A DNA stretch of 64,000 nucleotides from the NCBI GenBank assembly GCA_033980235.1, contig CM067059.1, positions 16,316,100 through 16,380,099 of the forward strand, in the 5' to 3' direction. The translations under genes were made by a program, and so were the position numbers. The DNA comes from Diadema setosum. Its lineage: Eukaryota; Echinodermata; Echinoidea; Diadematoida; Diadematidae. Below the pieces are notes generated by a model that made no database searches, was not told the DNA's origin, and was given only the letters and a program-made list of their open reading frames with translations. Within the stretch, counting starts at the first letter, position 1; each line of letters begins with the position of its first letter. Shown in pieces: positions 36,601-49,600 of the stretch.

Positions 36601-39600
36601 GTTAATTACAGATTATTATCAGGGCCGTCATAATATAACAGTCATACCATTCAGTACATGATTACCACGTTGGGAATGACAGTTACTGGATATTCAAATA
36701 TGCATAGGCATCATGACATATTATAGCCTAATGGTTTTGTAAATAGCAAATCCAGTAAAGTTTAATGCCAATGTGATGATCATGTACTGAATAACTTGAT
36801 AATCACGCCACTGTCCGATGAACTGGACAGTGGCGGACACACACGCACACACACACGCACACATACACACACACACATGATGATATGAATAGACGCTGTA
36901 CATTTTCAGATTTCTCCCCCCTCTACCCCCCCCCCCCCAAAAAAAAAAAAATACCATGCCCTCTGAGGTTGTGGGATGCAAAATTTGATTGCCAAAATTA
37001 ACACGATGTTCTGGTAAAAATAAAACATTCTCCATTCGTTTTCATATTATGTGCCTTTACCATCATGTTTACTGTAAAGATTACGATGCATGCCAGAGCA
37101 ACCCGTGTGGAAACAACGGAACATGTGTTGACGGGTACAAGAATTACGAATGCCTCTGCGATGTCGGGTGGACTGGTCAGCATTGCTTATCAGGTGATTA
37201 TGCATTTAACTAACCATCTCTCCTTCTTTCACGCCCCCATCTCTCTCCCCCATCTTCCGTCTCTTTCTCTGTTTCATTATCGTCGAAGTTTTTGAAAAGT
37301 CGCTTTGAAAATGACATTTACCTCTTGGTGTATTTGAAAACGTTTAGTCACAAAAAGTTAATCAACATATTATGTTGTTTAACCCTTCGAAACTAAACAT
37401 TTTCAAATACACCTAGAGGTAAATGTCGTTTTCATAGCGACTATTCTGGGGTTTTTCAAGGTCTTCATGGGGACTGAGTCTTAAACCTTGACAATAAGAA
37501 GTCGTATAAATATGGCAAAATACCCAATGTAAATTACCCCAGAATATAGATTGATAATGACAAGCTTTCTGTTGATCTTTTTTCACAGTGAATTCGTCAT
37601 TATTTACCTAAACTGTTTCTCTAACCTCAAATTTCATAAATGATATGTGATATTTTAGTGCAGGAGAGCTTTGAAAATAAATGGATATGGCAAAACCTTC
37701 GAAAAGTGCACTTCCTTTTTTTTTTTTCATATTTGACACACACCCGTATGAAAAGATATTTCTGTATGTAAGACCTACAGGCGAAAAGGACGCTGGTATA
37801 AGTTCTTGCATATAAGAGAGTATCACTATCATTTTAAGGCTTTTAAAGTTTTGACTTGTTGCGCTTTTACCCGGATCGCATACTTTTATGTGTTTGCTCT
37901 TTCCCCGTAGATATCTTGGAATGTTCTAGTAACCCTTGTGGTAACAACTCTCAGTGCTTCGATCTCACGAATGGTTACTCTTGTGTCTGTGACGACGGCT
38001 GGGAGGGAACAAACTGTGACATTGGTGGGTAAAAAGTATGCAGCGAGCCCTCTCCATGGTCCTGATTTTAATCAATGCTGGAGGGGAAATGGGAATAGAG
38101 AACAAGTCCACATCCTCCAATGGTGCTCACGGGACACAAACAAAAACAAATCAAAACGAAGAAGACAAAGGCGACAGTTTATACCACTGTAGTTGTCATA
38201 TTCTGTTGTTTTATTAACTGAATACATGAATGTCGTTCGTGTGTCCTTCAATTGATATTCAGAAACATTTGGTTGCCATGAAACAAGAAAGGTGAATTAT
38301 ATTTTTACCTCGTGTGTGCTTCAACACACACATACACACGCACACACATACACTCAAAGAAAGGATAACATTGTTTCGCTTCATTTTGCTCTGATGAAAA
38401 ATTATACCATCTGGTATCACGGTATGCATCGGAATGTCTATATAAAGACAAACTTAACCAACCGCGCATATAGTTTAGGCTCAAATATGATTATTTTTGC
38501 CGGAATTTGGTAAGTGTTCTCAGTGCAGTGTAAAAATTTTAAAAATATTTTGGTTGTTACTCATTTTATATAAGACACTATCTTAATTGCGGCCCGAGAA
38601 GTATTCACACACTGTGAATAGCACAAAGAAAAAAAAACACCACAAATTAACAACAATATCAAAGACAACAACAACAACATCAACAAAAACATTCGTTCAA
38701 GATTGTAAGGTATGTGATGAGTTTATATACCACAACATACAGAAAAATTAATATGCACATGCGTCCAGCCGCGCGTCTCTATCATACCTCCCTCTGCGCC
38801 ATTGTCCGAGTAACATGACATTATGCTCCGCCACATTATTATTGCTCCGAAAACTGCGGCAAAATGCTACGCGACATTTGCTCCGCCAAAAATTGCTCCG
38901 TCGACAGTTACTTCGCGACATTTATCTCCATGTCCGGTGACAATATTAATCCATTCTGGTTCGACCATAATGTCAATGAACAAGAACTCCACTTTTTAAA
39001 ATCTCTAAATTACTTTTTAATGACTTTTTGAATAAAATGAAAATTGAATGTCATTCTTGCAATGGTAATTTCTTTTAAAAATGAAAAATTTGCAAATATT
39101 TGATGATTAACCACATTTCACGCTGACATTTATGCATGTTCATGATTTGTTACTTTATGTAATTTAGATCTCGTTTTTGTGATGCCATTATTCTTGAAAT
39201 TAGCACCTCATCCGGAGGCATGCATAGGTCTTTTGCTATTTTAAATTTACCAAAGCAAGATGCTTCGCTGAATCCATGGAAAAGTTGAATAACGAATTGC
39301 ATGTAGCATTCCAAACAGCAGTTCTTGTAGTTATTGTATTTCTCTGATTATTGTCTTAATGTGCTAATGGACTCTTCATTATTCACCTTTTTAGGTGGGC
39401 GATTGTTTGTTCATTTTGGTGATTGAGTGTGCTTAATTTATGTGAGTAATGCTTGAGACATTCGCTCTTAAATACTTAAACGAAACAATCAATCAATCAT
39501 ATTGCTTGCTTCCTAATTGTATCAGCCTAAATACCTTCAAATCTGAACAGAAGACCTATTTTTCCCACCAACTATGTGACTGATTTGTACACATTGTGGG

Positions 39601-42600
39601 AGCAGGGTGCCTTTGAATGTCTCTGCAGATAAATGGCGCTACATAAATGCTGCTTCATCATCATCATCCTATACAGAAATTGACGAATGTGCCAGCAATC
39701 CATGTGTCCGTGGCAACTGTGTGAATGGTTTAAATCGATTCACTTGTAACTGCGAAGCTGGTTGGTTTGGAGTCACATGTAATTCAGGTAATGTTGATCA
39801 GTGCACACTGATCTGTCTCGTAACCGTCCAGTCACGGGGATATTTTCCCTAAACACTTTTGCTAAATTCTTTTTTTTTTTCAATGGGAGAGCCTAGTGAT
39901 GATGCTATAAGAGCAACGGTGAAAATGAGTCTGATATTAAAATTGCTAATTGATTGTATTGTCCATTCTAATTGATGATCAGTTTTAATCACTAGTATAG
40001 CTGTGAATATAGCATTCATCATAATAATAATTGCGATTTTTACATTGATAATTAAGATAACTATGATAACAGTCATACTACTGCTATATTGGTACCTCTT
40101 TTAGTACTTACAATGATAACATTGTTGTTGTGTGCAAAAAGACGAGTTACCTCTCGTAGAAATACCTTGTTGTCGGAGCATCTTTAGATACACCAGGGAG
40201 GTGGGTCCCACCTCCCTGGATACACTGCATAACGTAATAAAACTGCGTCTGGCTGGAACTCTCTCGTCTAGCTTACTTCGCTTTTCAAAACGAATGCCGC
40301 CAGAATATTTGACATTCTGATAATTATGATACATTCTTATAGTTATGTAATATAGTGTTGTTCTGGTTTGTTTTGTTGTGTGTGTGTGTGTGTGTGTGTG
40401 AGTGTGTGTGTTTTGCCTCTGTAAAGTACCGTATTGTATGGCGATCGGCGACGCTGTGAGCATGTTCTATGTTCATTTTTGATGGTTTGCTTCATTTGCA
40501 TTTTCACCCGTTTCCGTCTTTTTGGCGTTTTCAACCTCAAAGACAGGAACGAGTGTGACAGCGACCCGTGCAACCATGGACAGTGTCAGGATGAAGAGGA
40601 TGCCTTCACGTGTATCTGCGAGGCAGGCTGGAACGGGACGCTCTGCGAAACAAGTGAGATTATATCTATACTTGCACATATCTTGCCAAACAGTATGATC
40701 ATGAAAAGAACTGTAATTTATAATAAAAGATGACGAAATGACGCAGTCCATTCGCATTGCAACACAATCATTTCTTCAAGTGCAATGCTTCAGCATGTTT
40801 AGAGTGATCTTTATGAAAAGGGTAACCAACCTAGTGAGAAGGAAGTTCCTTAAAAATCGCGCAGAAACATTCATAGTTGGGTAATTATAAAATTTTACAT
40901 GTTTTCATCGAATTCAAGCATGTTGGAAGAAGGGATGATGTCATCACGTTACAACTCTTTTTTTGGACATGTGTAAACATTCCAGTTTTATCAAAAACAT
41001 GTTTTATGTGAAGGATTTAACAACCACATAGTTATGCCTGCCCTAAAGTTTGCCGGAATAAATTCTACCAAGAGTTGCCATTCAGAAATACCATGCATAT
41101 CATGCTTTATTCACTCATATAGTATCAAAGTGTATTTTAGTGACGAACCATAATTTCAGAATGCGCAATATTCTGTGGCCATGCTATTATGCTGTGATAT
41201 TTCGTAGCCTACATTATGCCGATCTTGATTCTTCAGATGTGAATGAGTGTGCCAGCGGCCCTTGTGTCACAGGAGCGTGTGTGGATGGTGTCAACCGTTT
41301 TACTTGCCGGTGCCAGGACCATGAGGACGGCTGGGTGGGAGAGTTGTGTGACCAAGGTGAGGATCGTGTCAAGTTTAGAAGTTTAGAATCACAACCTCTT
41401 TTTTTTTTCATAGATATCATCATGCCAAAAATATGTCATGCGCTTCTTTCTTCAGTGACATAAGGGCCTGGTCACACTAAGACTGGTCCCCGACTTCCAG
41501 CAACCAATTACTGACAAAAATCGGCAAACAATCAGCGACCGAAACCCAAACAATTTTCCATCGACGACTCGTTGCAGACCGCTTACCGACCGGTTGCCGA
41601 CAGTTTGCATAATACGGTACTAGTATTTAACGAACGGATGAGGGCATCTTGCAAACGTTTTTTGCTAACAACAACAACGACAACAACAACAACAACAACA
41701 ACAAGTTACGATAAACAGGCGACTTCTCGCAGAAAGGTTGACAAATAGTCGGCATATGGTTAGTGTGGGTTCTGTCCCTTTTTCCTTGGTGCGATATTTT
41801 GCCAAATTCGACAAACCAAGAGAGGGCGCAAACAGTTTTCTGATTACGATATGGAGACTTCGCACCCATGCATGCATTACAGGGCTCATACCTTTAAATG
41901 TAATAGAATATCCTTGACCGCATTACAAAATCGTACCAAAGATACTAAAATAAATGAAAAAAAAATAAAAAATCAGAAAAGGCATGATGCAGAAAACATT
42001 CATCAGTTGGGGAGAACGTACAATATGAGATAGGCTTCTATGGTAACTTGTTGGCCAGCTTTCGTCCAATGATCAAGAAACAAGCAGGCAGTATTAGAGA
42101 AACGGTAGAATCACTTGGCCTGAAGAAGTCCACAGGAGTGGACGAAAGCTATGACAGTCAGCAAGTCACTAGAGGTTGGTAGAGGCCTAAATCTCCTATT
42201 GTGTTATCAGAAAAGGCAGTTTAGCAGAAACTATAGCTGCAGATATTGAGTATGAATTCCTCTACAAACTGCATTTTGGTTGGAAGATGAAAGCTTTTCT
42301 CACGGAATTTGAAGGGACTATATTGATTGGGCGCATGTACAGAAAATATGTGATTTTTGGATTAAAAGAACTCATAGTCTGACTTTGTGAACTCTTGGAC
42401 AGAGTTTGAGCTGAAGAACCCCTCTCCCCCCCCCCCCCCCTGGAAATTTGATGGATGCTTGGACATGTGAATAAGTCTGCCGTTACTGTCATTCGGCGAG
42501 CTGTGGTTTTCTCCGTCCTTTATGGTATACCTCACCCTTACACTTCGCTGACACTCCCTATAGAAAAGGCATGTCGTTGGTATTAGTGATTAATTTGTGT

Positions 42601-43627
42601 GGTCAAAAAACGGTGCATGAATAGATAGACTACATTAAACAATAACAGAAACTGGCATGTGGATGCATCACGTGGACGCAGACTCTGTAGAGAACCCTTT
42701 AGCATCTGATGGGCGACGACCATTTTGCAGATGTTTCGCAGTCAGTTTTTAATTGGTCGGCAATTGTTCTGCAGTCATTTTTTCATTGGTAGGCAATTGG
42801 TCGGCAACTGGTTGCCGAACAAAATTCTCTATGCCAAATGCCAGAAATCACTGAAGACAAATCCTGAAGAGGTTGGCAACCAGTAGGGGACCAATCAAAC
42901 ACCAAAACAAATATTTGTCCACAATGAAATGGTCGCCAAGCTGTCATCAAACGCTGACAACCATTTGCCGTCTTAAGATTTTTTTTTCACGCTTTGTAAC
43001 AACCAGTTATTACTGACCGGTGACTTCAGAGATCGTAGAACGTTCTGCGACCGCGGTCTTCTCTTAGGTGTGACTAGGGCCTTACGAGTACTGTAAAAAG
43101 ACAAGCTTTCTCAAAAATGTCCATAACCAACAAGGAACTTTTTTTTTCCCTAATAGGTTGTCATTTGTTGGGTAATTCCCTCGTGAAAGAAAGTTGCCCG
43201 AGCGTCAGATATTGAGGAGAAAGTGACGAGTTAGATTTTCCAAGGAGATTGGAACCAATGAAAAAAGAAATATCAATGATGTTTACAATTCACAAACATT
43301 TTATAATTGCCATTAGCACGATTTCAACTATCTTCTCGTTTGGGCTTTGTGTTTTCTATGTCATTTTTATTTTCCTCATAAGAATTTGACGAGTGTTCAT
43401 TGAATCCGTGCTACGAGGGGCAGTGTGTGGATGGCCTTGATAGGTTCACATGCCTGTGTAACCAGGCCGTCTCGAATTCTACAACACTTACCCCCTGCAA
43501 CAATAGTAAGTATCTTTTTATACAATACAGTGTAATGATAATCATGCTTAAAGACAAACAATATCTGCTGTTGAAGGGCTGTCAGTGCAAAATTACAAGA
43601 CGACTCTTGTGTATTTATGCATGTATG

Positions 43628-43658
<31 letters not shown>

Positions 43659-46600
43659 TTACATACTTACTTACTTACATAATCCTTACCTATTCATGAA
43701 TTGTGTACAAAACTGCTTTTCAAAGGCACCCTATAATTTTACACGGATTTATACATTATGAAACTACAAAGAAAAAATGATAGGTACATGAATTACACAA
43801 TTCCAATCACATACAACTCTAAAGTGAATAAAACAATATATAAGTATCGTTCAGATACGAAGTCAGAATATCGATAAATATAGTAGTTGAATAGTTGACA
43901 GTTGAAAGATAACCAGATGTCTGCATACACTCAACAAAGGCAGAAAGTAGAAAAAGAAGATAATAAGCCCATCTGCATTCACTGAATGCCCACAGACGTT
44001 CGTTTCTGTTCAAATCAAGTCAAATTCTAGAGCTTTGCAGAGTGTTCATGAAAGTATTAACTTAGGATTTGTAGTTATGAACACTACAAGGGAGTGCATT
44101 GTAGAAGATAGCGACAACGTAATATATGTGAATGATCTTCCGTCATATTCCATCCTTGGACAGGGTACTTGAAGAAGTCACTGTTGAATATCGCATTCTT
44201 TAGCATTCATATATTTGTTTTTATGAGAGGTTCCAAATAAGATGGTACTAAATCAGTGAATTTTATCAGCAACAATACCACATTGATATTTAACTCGCTC
44301 TTTCCTTTATTGATATTTTAATGTGCGTAACAATGTGTGTATGAACAGTCTGCATGAATCAAGAAAAATCATTACTAATTCTGTATTCAAATATGTATGC
44401 TGAATACAATGCATCTCTTGCATAAGCGAGGATTTTTCTCAAACTGAAAGTTATGACTAAAGTGTCCCCAAGCACTTGCCCATTTTGGTGCATGTCGGTA
44501 ATGATACACTGACGAACTGCCACAGCCTAAATACTACACTCAATAAGTCTGATGGTCATTCTCTCTTGTTTGTTGCTTTCCGCTGTTTCACAGATTTTAG
44601 CTGACGTCAACGAGTGTGCTGTTCAGCCATGTCAACACGGACAGTGTATCGACATCGAGGACGGTTTCACCTGCGACTGCGACGAGAGCTGGAGTGGAAC
44701 ACTCTGTATCACGTGTATGACATCATTGAAATATTCACAGATATAAATCGGATAGATGTGTAACGTTTTTTGCGGCTAAAGTTGGAAAACAACCGTTGAA
44801 TGTAGCTGACCGAGCGTAGTGTTCGGCAATCTTTTCCTATTTTCATTTTACGCAGTGTCCAAGCCCATAAAGGTAACAAACCAGTGGGATCCGGCACTTT
44901 ATATGGGTATCTCATTGGTTTAGGAGACTTTAGGTATGACGACTTGGTGACGACGTCTCCTGGAAACTAGACTGGTCTCCGGGAAGTGGCAAGGGAATCG
45001 AACATATTCGGGTTTTTTTTTCTTTCGGCCTAGTCGGGGAGACTAGTTATGACCCTCGGGTCTCCAAGACGTCTCCACGACTTTGCGGAGACCCACTGGC
45101 GACCCACTGGAGAAGTCGCAATGACGTTTCTGCGACTTCCGGACGATTAACAAATTGGCACTTTGTTCGGGAACGTCGCTCTGAGTTTGTGAGAGGGCAA
45201 ACCATTTCTTTGTCTCTAGAGTCGCGGCAAAATCTCCCTCAGTGAGATGGGCCATCACTGCAAACGTTGTTCAGGAATTCCTGCATTGTTAAAGTATCAG
45301 ATGAGTGTCTGGAAAAAAAAAATCAAAAGTGATAGTTAATTTGTGAGTAGTTTGTGCCACCTTTAAACACAAGCAGAATAAAGCTACTGAACTCATTGGA
45401 TGTTGTTAGATCCTCTCGTCTCGAATACAGACATCCAGACCGTGATTTGATTGGACCTAAATTCACAAAACTCGGATGTAAAACTAAAACAGAAAAGTAA
45501 AAAAAAAAACAAAAACACTCAAAAACCAAAACCAGGTAATTAATTTCAGATTAATGACCCCCATGTCATCGGCAAAGAGAGGCAAGTATACTTAGATCAT
45601 GCAAAAAAAAAAAGAAAAGAAAAAAAAAAGATGTAATCATAAAGTCCCAAGGACTAACATGGTCTGATGATAGCATACGGATAGGGGCCTACGTATTCCA
45701 CTGAACGAGAAGACAAAAAAAAAAAAAAAAAAAAAAGACAGAGAAACCGAATTCACGTGTTTAGAATGAAGAAGTGGTAATTGTACTAATGAAGACTATG
45801 GTAACAAACACGAGGATTAAATTGAAAATGATAAAAATGCTAATACTTATTACAACGTGGTATAGCGGCTGTACTCGTGATGGTTATTGTAATATTGATG
45901 ATGATGATAGAAAAAATATGAAAGCAATTTAAAAAAAAAAGATAGTGATGGTAGTAAAAATATGCATGCATTTTTTCTTATTTTTGTACCTTAAAAGATT
46001 TCAACCCCTGTGCCGGAAACCCATGTGAACATGGTAATTGCACAATCGGAACAAACTCCTACACGTGCAGCTGTGATGAAGGTTGGACTGGCACACACTG
46101 TGATACGAGTAAGTGTTAAGGCACATTTTGGTAAATTGCACATTTTGGTAAATTACCAAAATGTGCAGTTACCAAAATGTGCCGTAACTATGTTACAGAA
46201 CATTTTGGTAACTGCACATTTTGGTAGATTTACCAAAATGTGCAGTTACCAAAATGTGCCGTAACTATGTTACAGCACATTTTGGTAACTGCACATTTGG
46301 TAGATTTACCAAAATGTGCAGGACTTTGACGGCACATTTTGGTATCTTTCTGCTCCTCCACAGTGCAGTTGGTTTTTGTCCCCACCGAATGAATTCGGCA
46401 GCCTAAAGGCCGTGTCACACCTTTCCGGGCAAGCTACGCGGGCTTGTTGCGAGTAAGGTTTTCCCAGCACGCAGGAAAATTATCTCGCCCGTAGTTGCCC
46501 GGAGCTGCGCACACAAGTCCGATTTACCCGCAGCCAAATTTTGAGCAGTACCTCGCAGGCAACTCCCACGCAGGTACTTCGAAGTCCCCGTATGTGGTCA

Positions 46601-49600
46601 GCGCGGCCAAGATGATGACATTTTGTCATTTCTGTTGGACTTCTGCCATTCCTGCAGATGAATTTCTGAGTTGTCAGCCCCCACACGCCTGGCACGCAGA
46701 CCACACAGAATACCCGCAAGAAGAACATAAGTAGCACGCATCCAGCAAGTAAGACACATATGCACAACTCGCGCAAATCCTTGTCCGCCCTCAGAAATTG
46801 TCCGGTATGCTGGAAAATCCTCACACGCAACAAGCCCGCGTAGCTTGCCCGGGAAGGTGTGACAAGGCCTTAACATGGTTACGGGTAAAATGGATTTGCG
46901 TGCGCACCTCCGGGCGACTACGAGTGAGATACGTGCTAATACTGTTACGTGCAGGTCATCTGCGGGGACCTCTGGGTAGTAAAAATTGTTCTTCGCAAGT
47001 CGTACGCAAGGCTAGCCCGGAAAGATGTGACACGGCCAGCCCTGTAAGGCCGTGTCACACCTTTCCGGGCTTACGCGGGCTTGTTGCGAGTAGGGATTTT
47101 TTTCAGCAAGCAGGAACATTTTCTGCGGGCGGACAAGAATGTTTACGAGTTTCGCACTTGTGTCGTATTTGCTAGACGCGTGCTACTTACCTTCTACTTG
47201 CGTGTATTCCGTTTGACCTGCGTGAGAACTTTGAAACCGATCCGTTTTCTATTACGACGACTTACGTGTACTGCGAAGTACCTGCGTTGGAGTTGTCTGC
47301 AAGGTGCTGCCGGTAAGGGTCTCCTACTGGTATTCTACCAGTCTCCTACTGGTGCAACTCATTCGGAACATATTTTGAACACGCTCAAGGCCTTGACATA
47401 CCGTATCTGGGGAAGTCTGACTTGCGGGGAAGCAAATTTGCTACCCGGAGCTCTCCGCAGTTGGTCCGCACCTGACATTACCTACCGCGTATCTCGCATG
47501 TATTTGTCCGGAGGTGCGCATGTCCAATTTACCCGCAGCTAAGTTTACAGCATGGCCAAAACTTTTTCCGGGTGAGTCGTGGAAATTGCCCGCAGAGGTA
47601 CACGCAGGACGCCAGTAGGAGGCCCTTAGCGGCAGCACCTCGCAGGCAACTCCCACGCATGTATTTCGCAGTCCCCGTATGCGGCCAAATTAATGACATT
47701 CTGTGGTACTTCTGCCATTCCTTCAGAGGGTCAGCCCCACGCACCTGGCACGCAGGTCACACAGCATACCCGCACGAATAGCAATCGCAATATAGCTTAC
47801 TCGAGTCTTCAGCTCGGGTGAGCTAAATAAGTGTCTTGCCTGTCTTTACTGCTGCAGCATATTATAAATCTCAAGCCCATCCATGTGTTTTTAGTTCAGT
47901 TACCAAAATGTGCAGATTGTCCAAAATGTGCAGGCAAATCCACTTTTCACTGCACATTTTGGTAACAGTTGATCCCGTCAGGTATAGGTGCACTATCGGC
48001 ACATTTTGGTAAATTACCAAAATGTGCCGTCACTAGGTGACGGCACATTCTGGTAATTTGCACATTTTGGTAATTAGTGACGGCACATTTTGGTAATTAG
48101 TGACGGCACATTTTGGTAACTGCACATTTTGGTAATTTACCAAAATGTGCCGTAACAGTAAGCACTTCTGAATGCTACTCTATGTCGTAATGTGTTACAT
48201 GTTTACATGTAGGAAATTTGTTGCGGTTGATGCTTGTTGTTTGCGTGTCTCGTTTGCTTGTCTTGTTCTTATTTCGTTTTCATTCTGGCAGCAATTTACT
48301 TCAACAAATTTTCATTGATTTTGTGGAAGATGAAATACAATGTAGGTCCTATGCACTTATCTTCATGGAAATAGAGAGGAAGGCAAAAGCGTTTAAATAA
48401 CTTATCGGATTGTCTTTCTCCCCACATTATTCCATGCAGCATTTGATGCGTTATAATTATATCGAAATGTGGAAAGCATTATCCACACAAGTCTGCCAGA
48501 AAGGCCACCCGTTTAAAGCGACAACTTTCCGTGCCCGGCCACTGAAAACAATTTCCCGGAGAGAAAAATCACATTTCGGCCACCAGACTATAACGGCAAC
48601 TTTTTTCGTATCCCTTAGAGGGATAGTACAGTATTGGTGGAGATGAGAATTGGGCTTTTAACTTTTTGCAAGATACCAAGAAAACACTTATGAAATACTA
48701 CAGAGCATACCAGTTTAAGAGGAATTCAAAGTATATTTGATGAAAATTGGATTTGGAATGACTGAAACATCAAAAAACAAAGTAAAACAAAGCGATCGTA
48801 ATAAAGTGTGGGTCCCACACTTTATTAGAATCGATCTATTTTGGATATCTCGGCCATTTCAAACCAATTTTCATCAAATAAATGTTGAATTCCTCAAGGA
48901 ATTACATGCCCTTTCATATTTCATAAGAGGTTTCTCATTATCTTACCAAAAAATGTTAGAAACCTGAAATTAGGTCTCAACCAAAACTATACAATCCCTT
49001 TAATGTGTGGCCACTATAGACATGTTTGACTGTACCTTACAACTTGTGTTATATCTCAGTAGCAGTGTTGTAACTACAACTATTGGAAGGTAATTATTCC
49101 TCTACTGAAAAAAAAAAATCCTTTAAAAGTAGAATCTGAGAGCTTCTTTTCAATATGTTGGCGCTTTAGACACCTCTATGCTGTCATTTCAACTGTACAG
49201 TAGATTTTTTTTTAACATGTCAACACATTCGATCCACAAGCAAATCGAAAATACATGATATTAAATGCCTGATTGCAAATACTTTTCATGTATCTTGACC
49301 GATAAAATGTATTTACGTCGAATTGTCATGACAATAATAGCACAATGACAGCAATGCGACTATAAGTCGCTCCCTGTCTAGTTCACCCATAATAGGCAGC
49401 CACGAAAGAGGGACAGAAACACGTTTTGATTTGGTTTTATGCCTTTTCAATGTGTCTGCTCTCACTCATAAAGTTTTGTTTGTATTTCCCTTTTATCTTT
49501 TTATTTCAGATATCGATGAGTGCTCTAGCAACCCATGCCTGAATGGAAATTGTATCGACGGTATTGCACGATATTCTTGTGTCTGCAACCTTGGCTACCA

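Noticed and set aside
46480..47781. Several overlapping frames of 70-150 codons in the GC-rich block
   Set aside because: Stops are rare there because of base composition; frames exist on both strands and lie in MITE copies.
46120..48156. CRISPR-like array
   Set aside because: The modules are in mixed orientation, spacers are repeated rather than unique, and the locus is in an animal intron.
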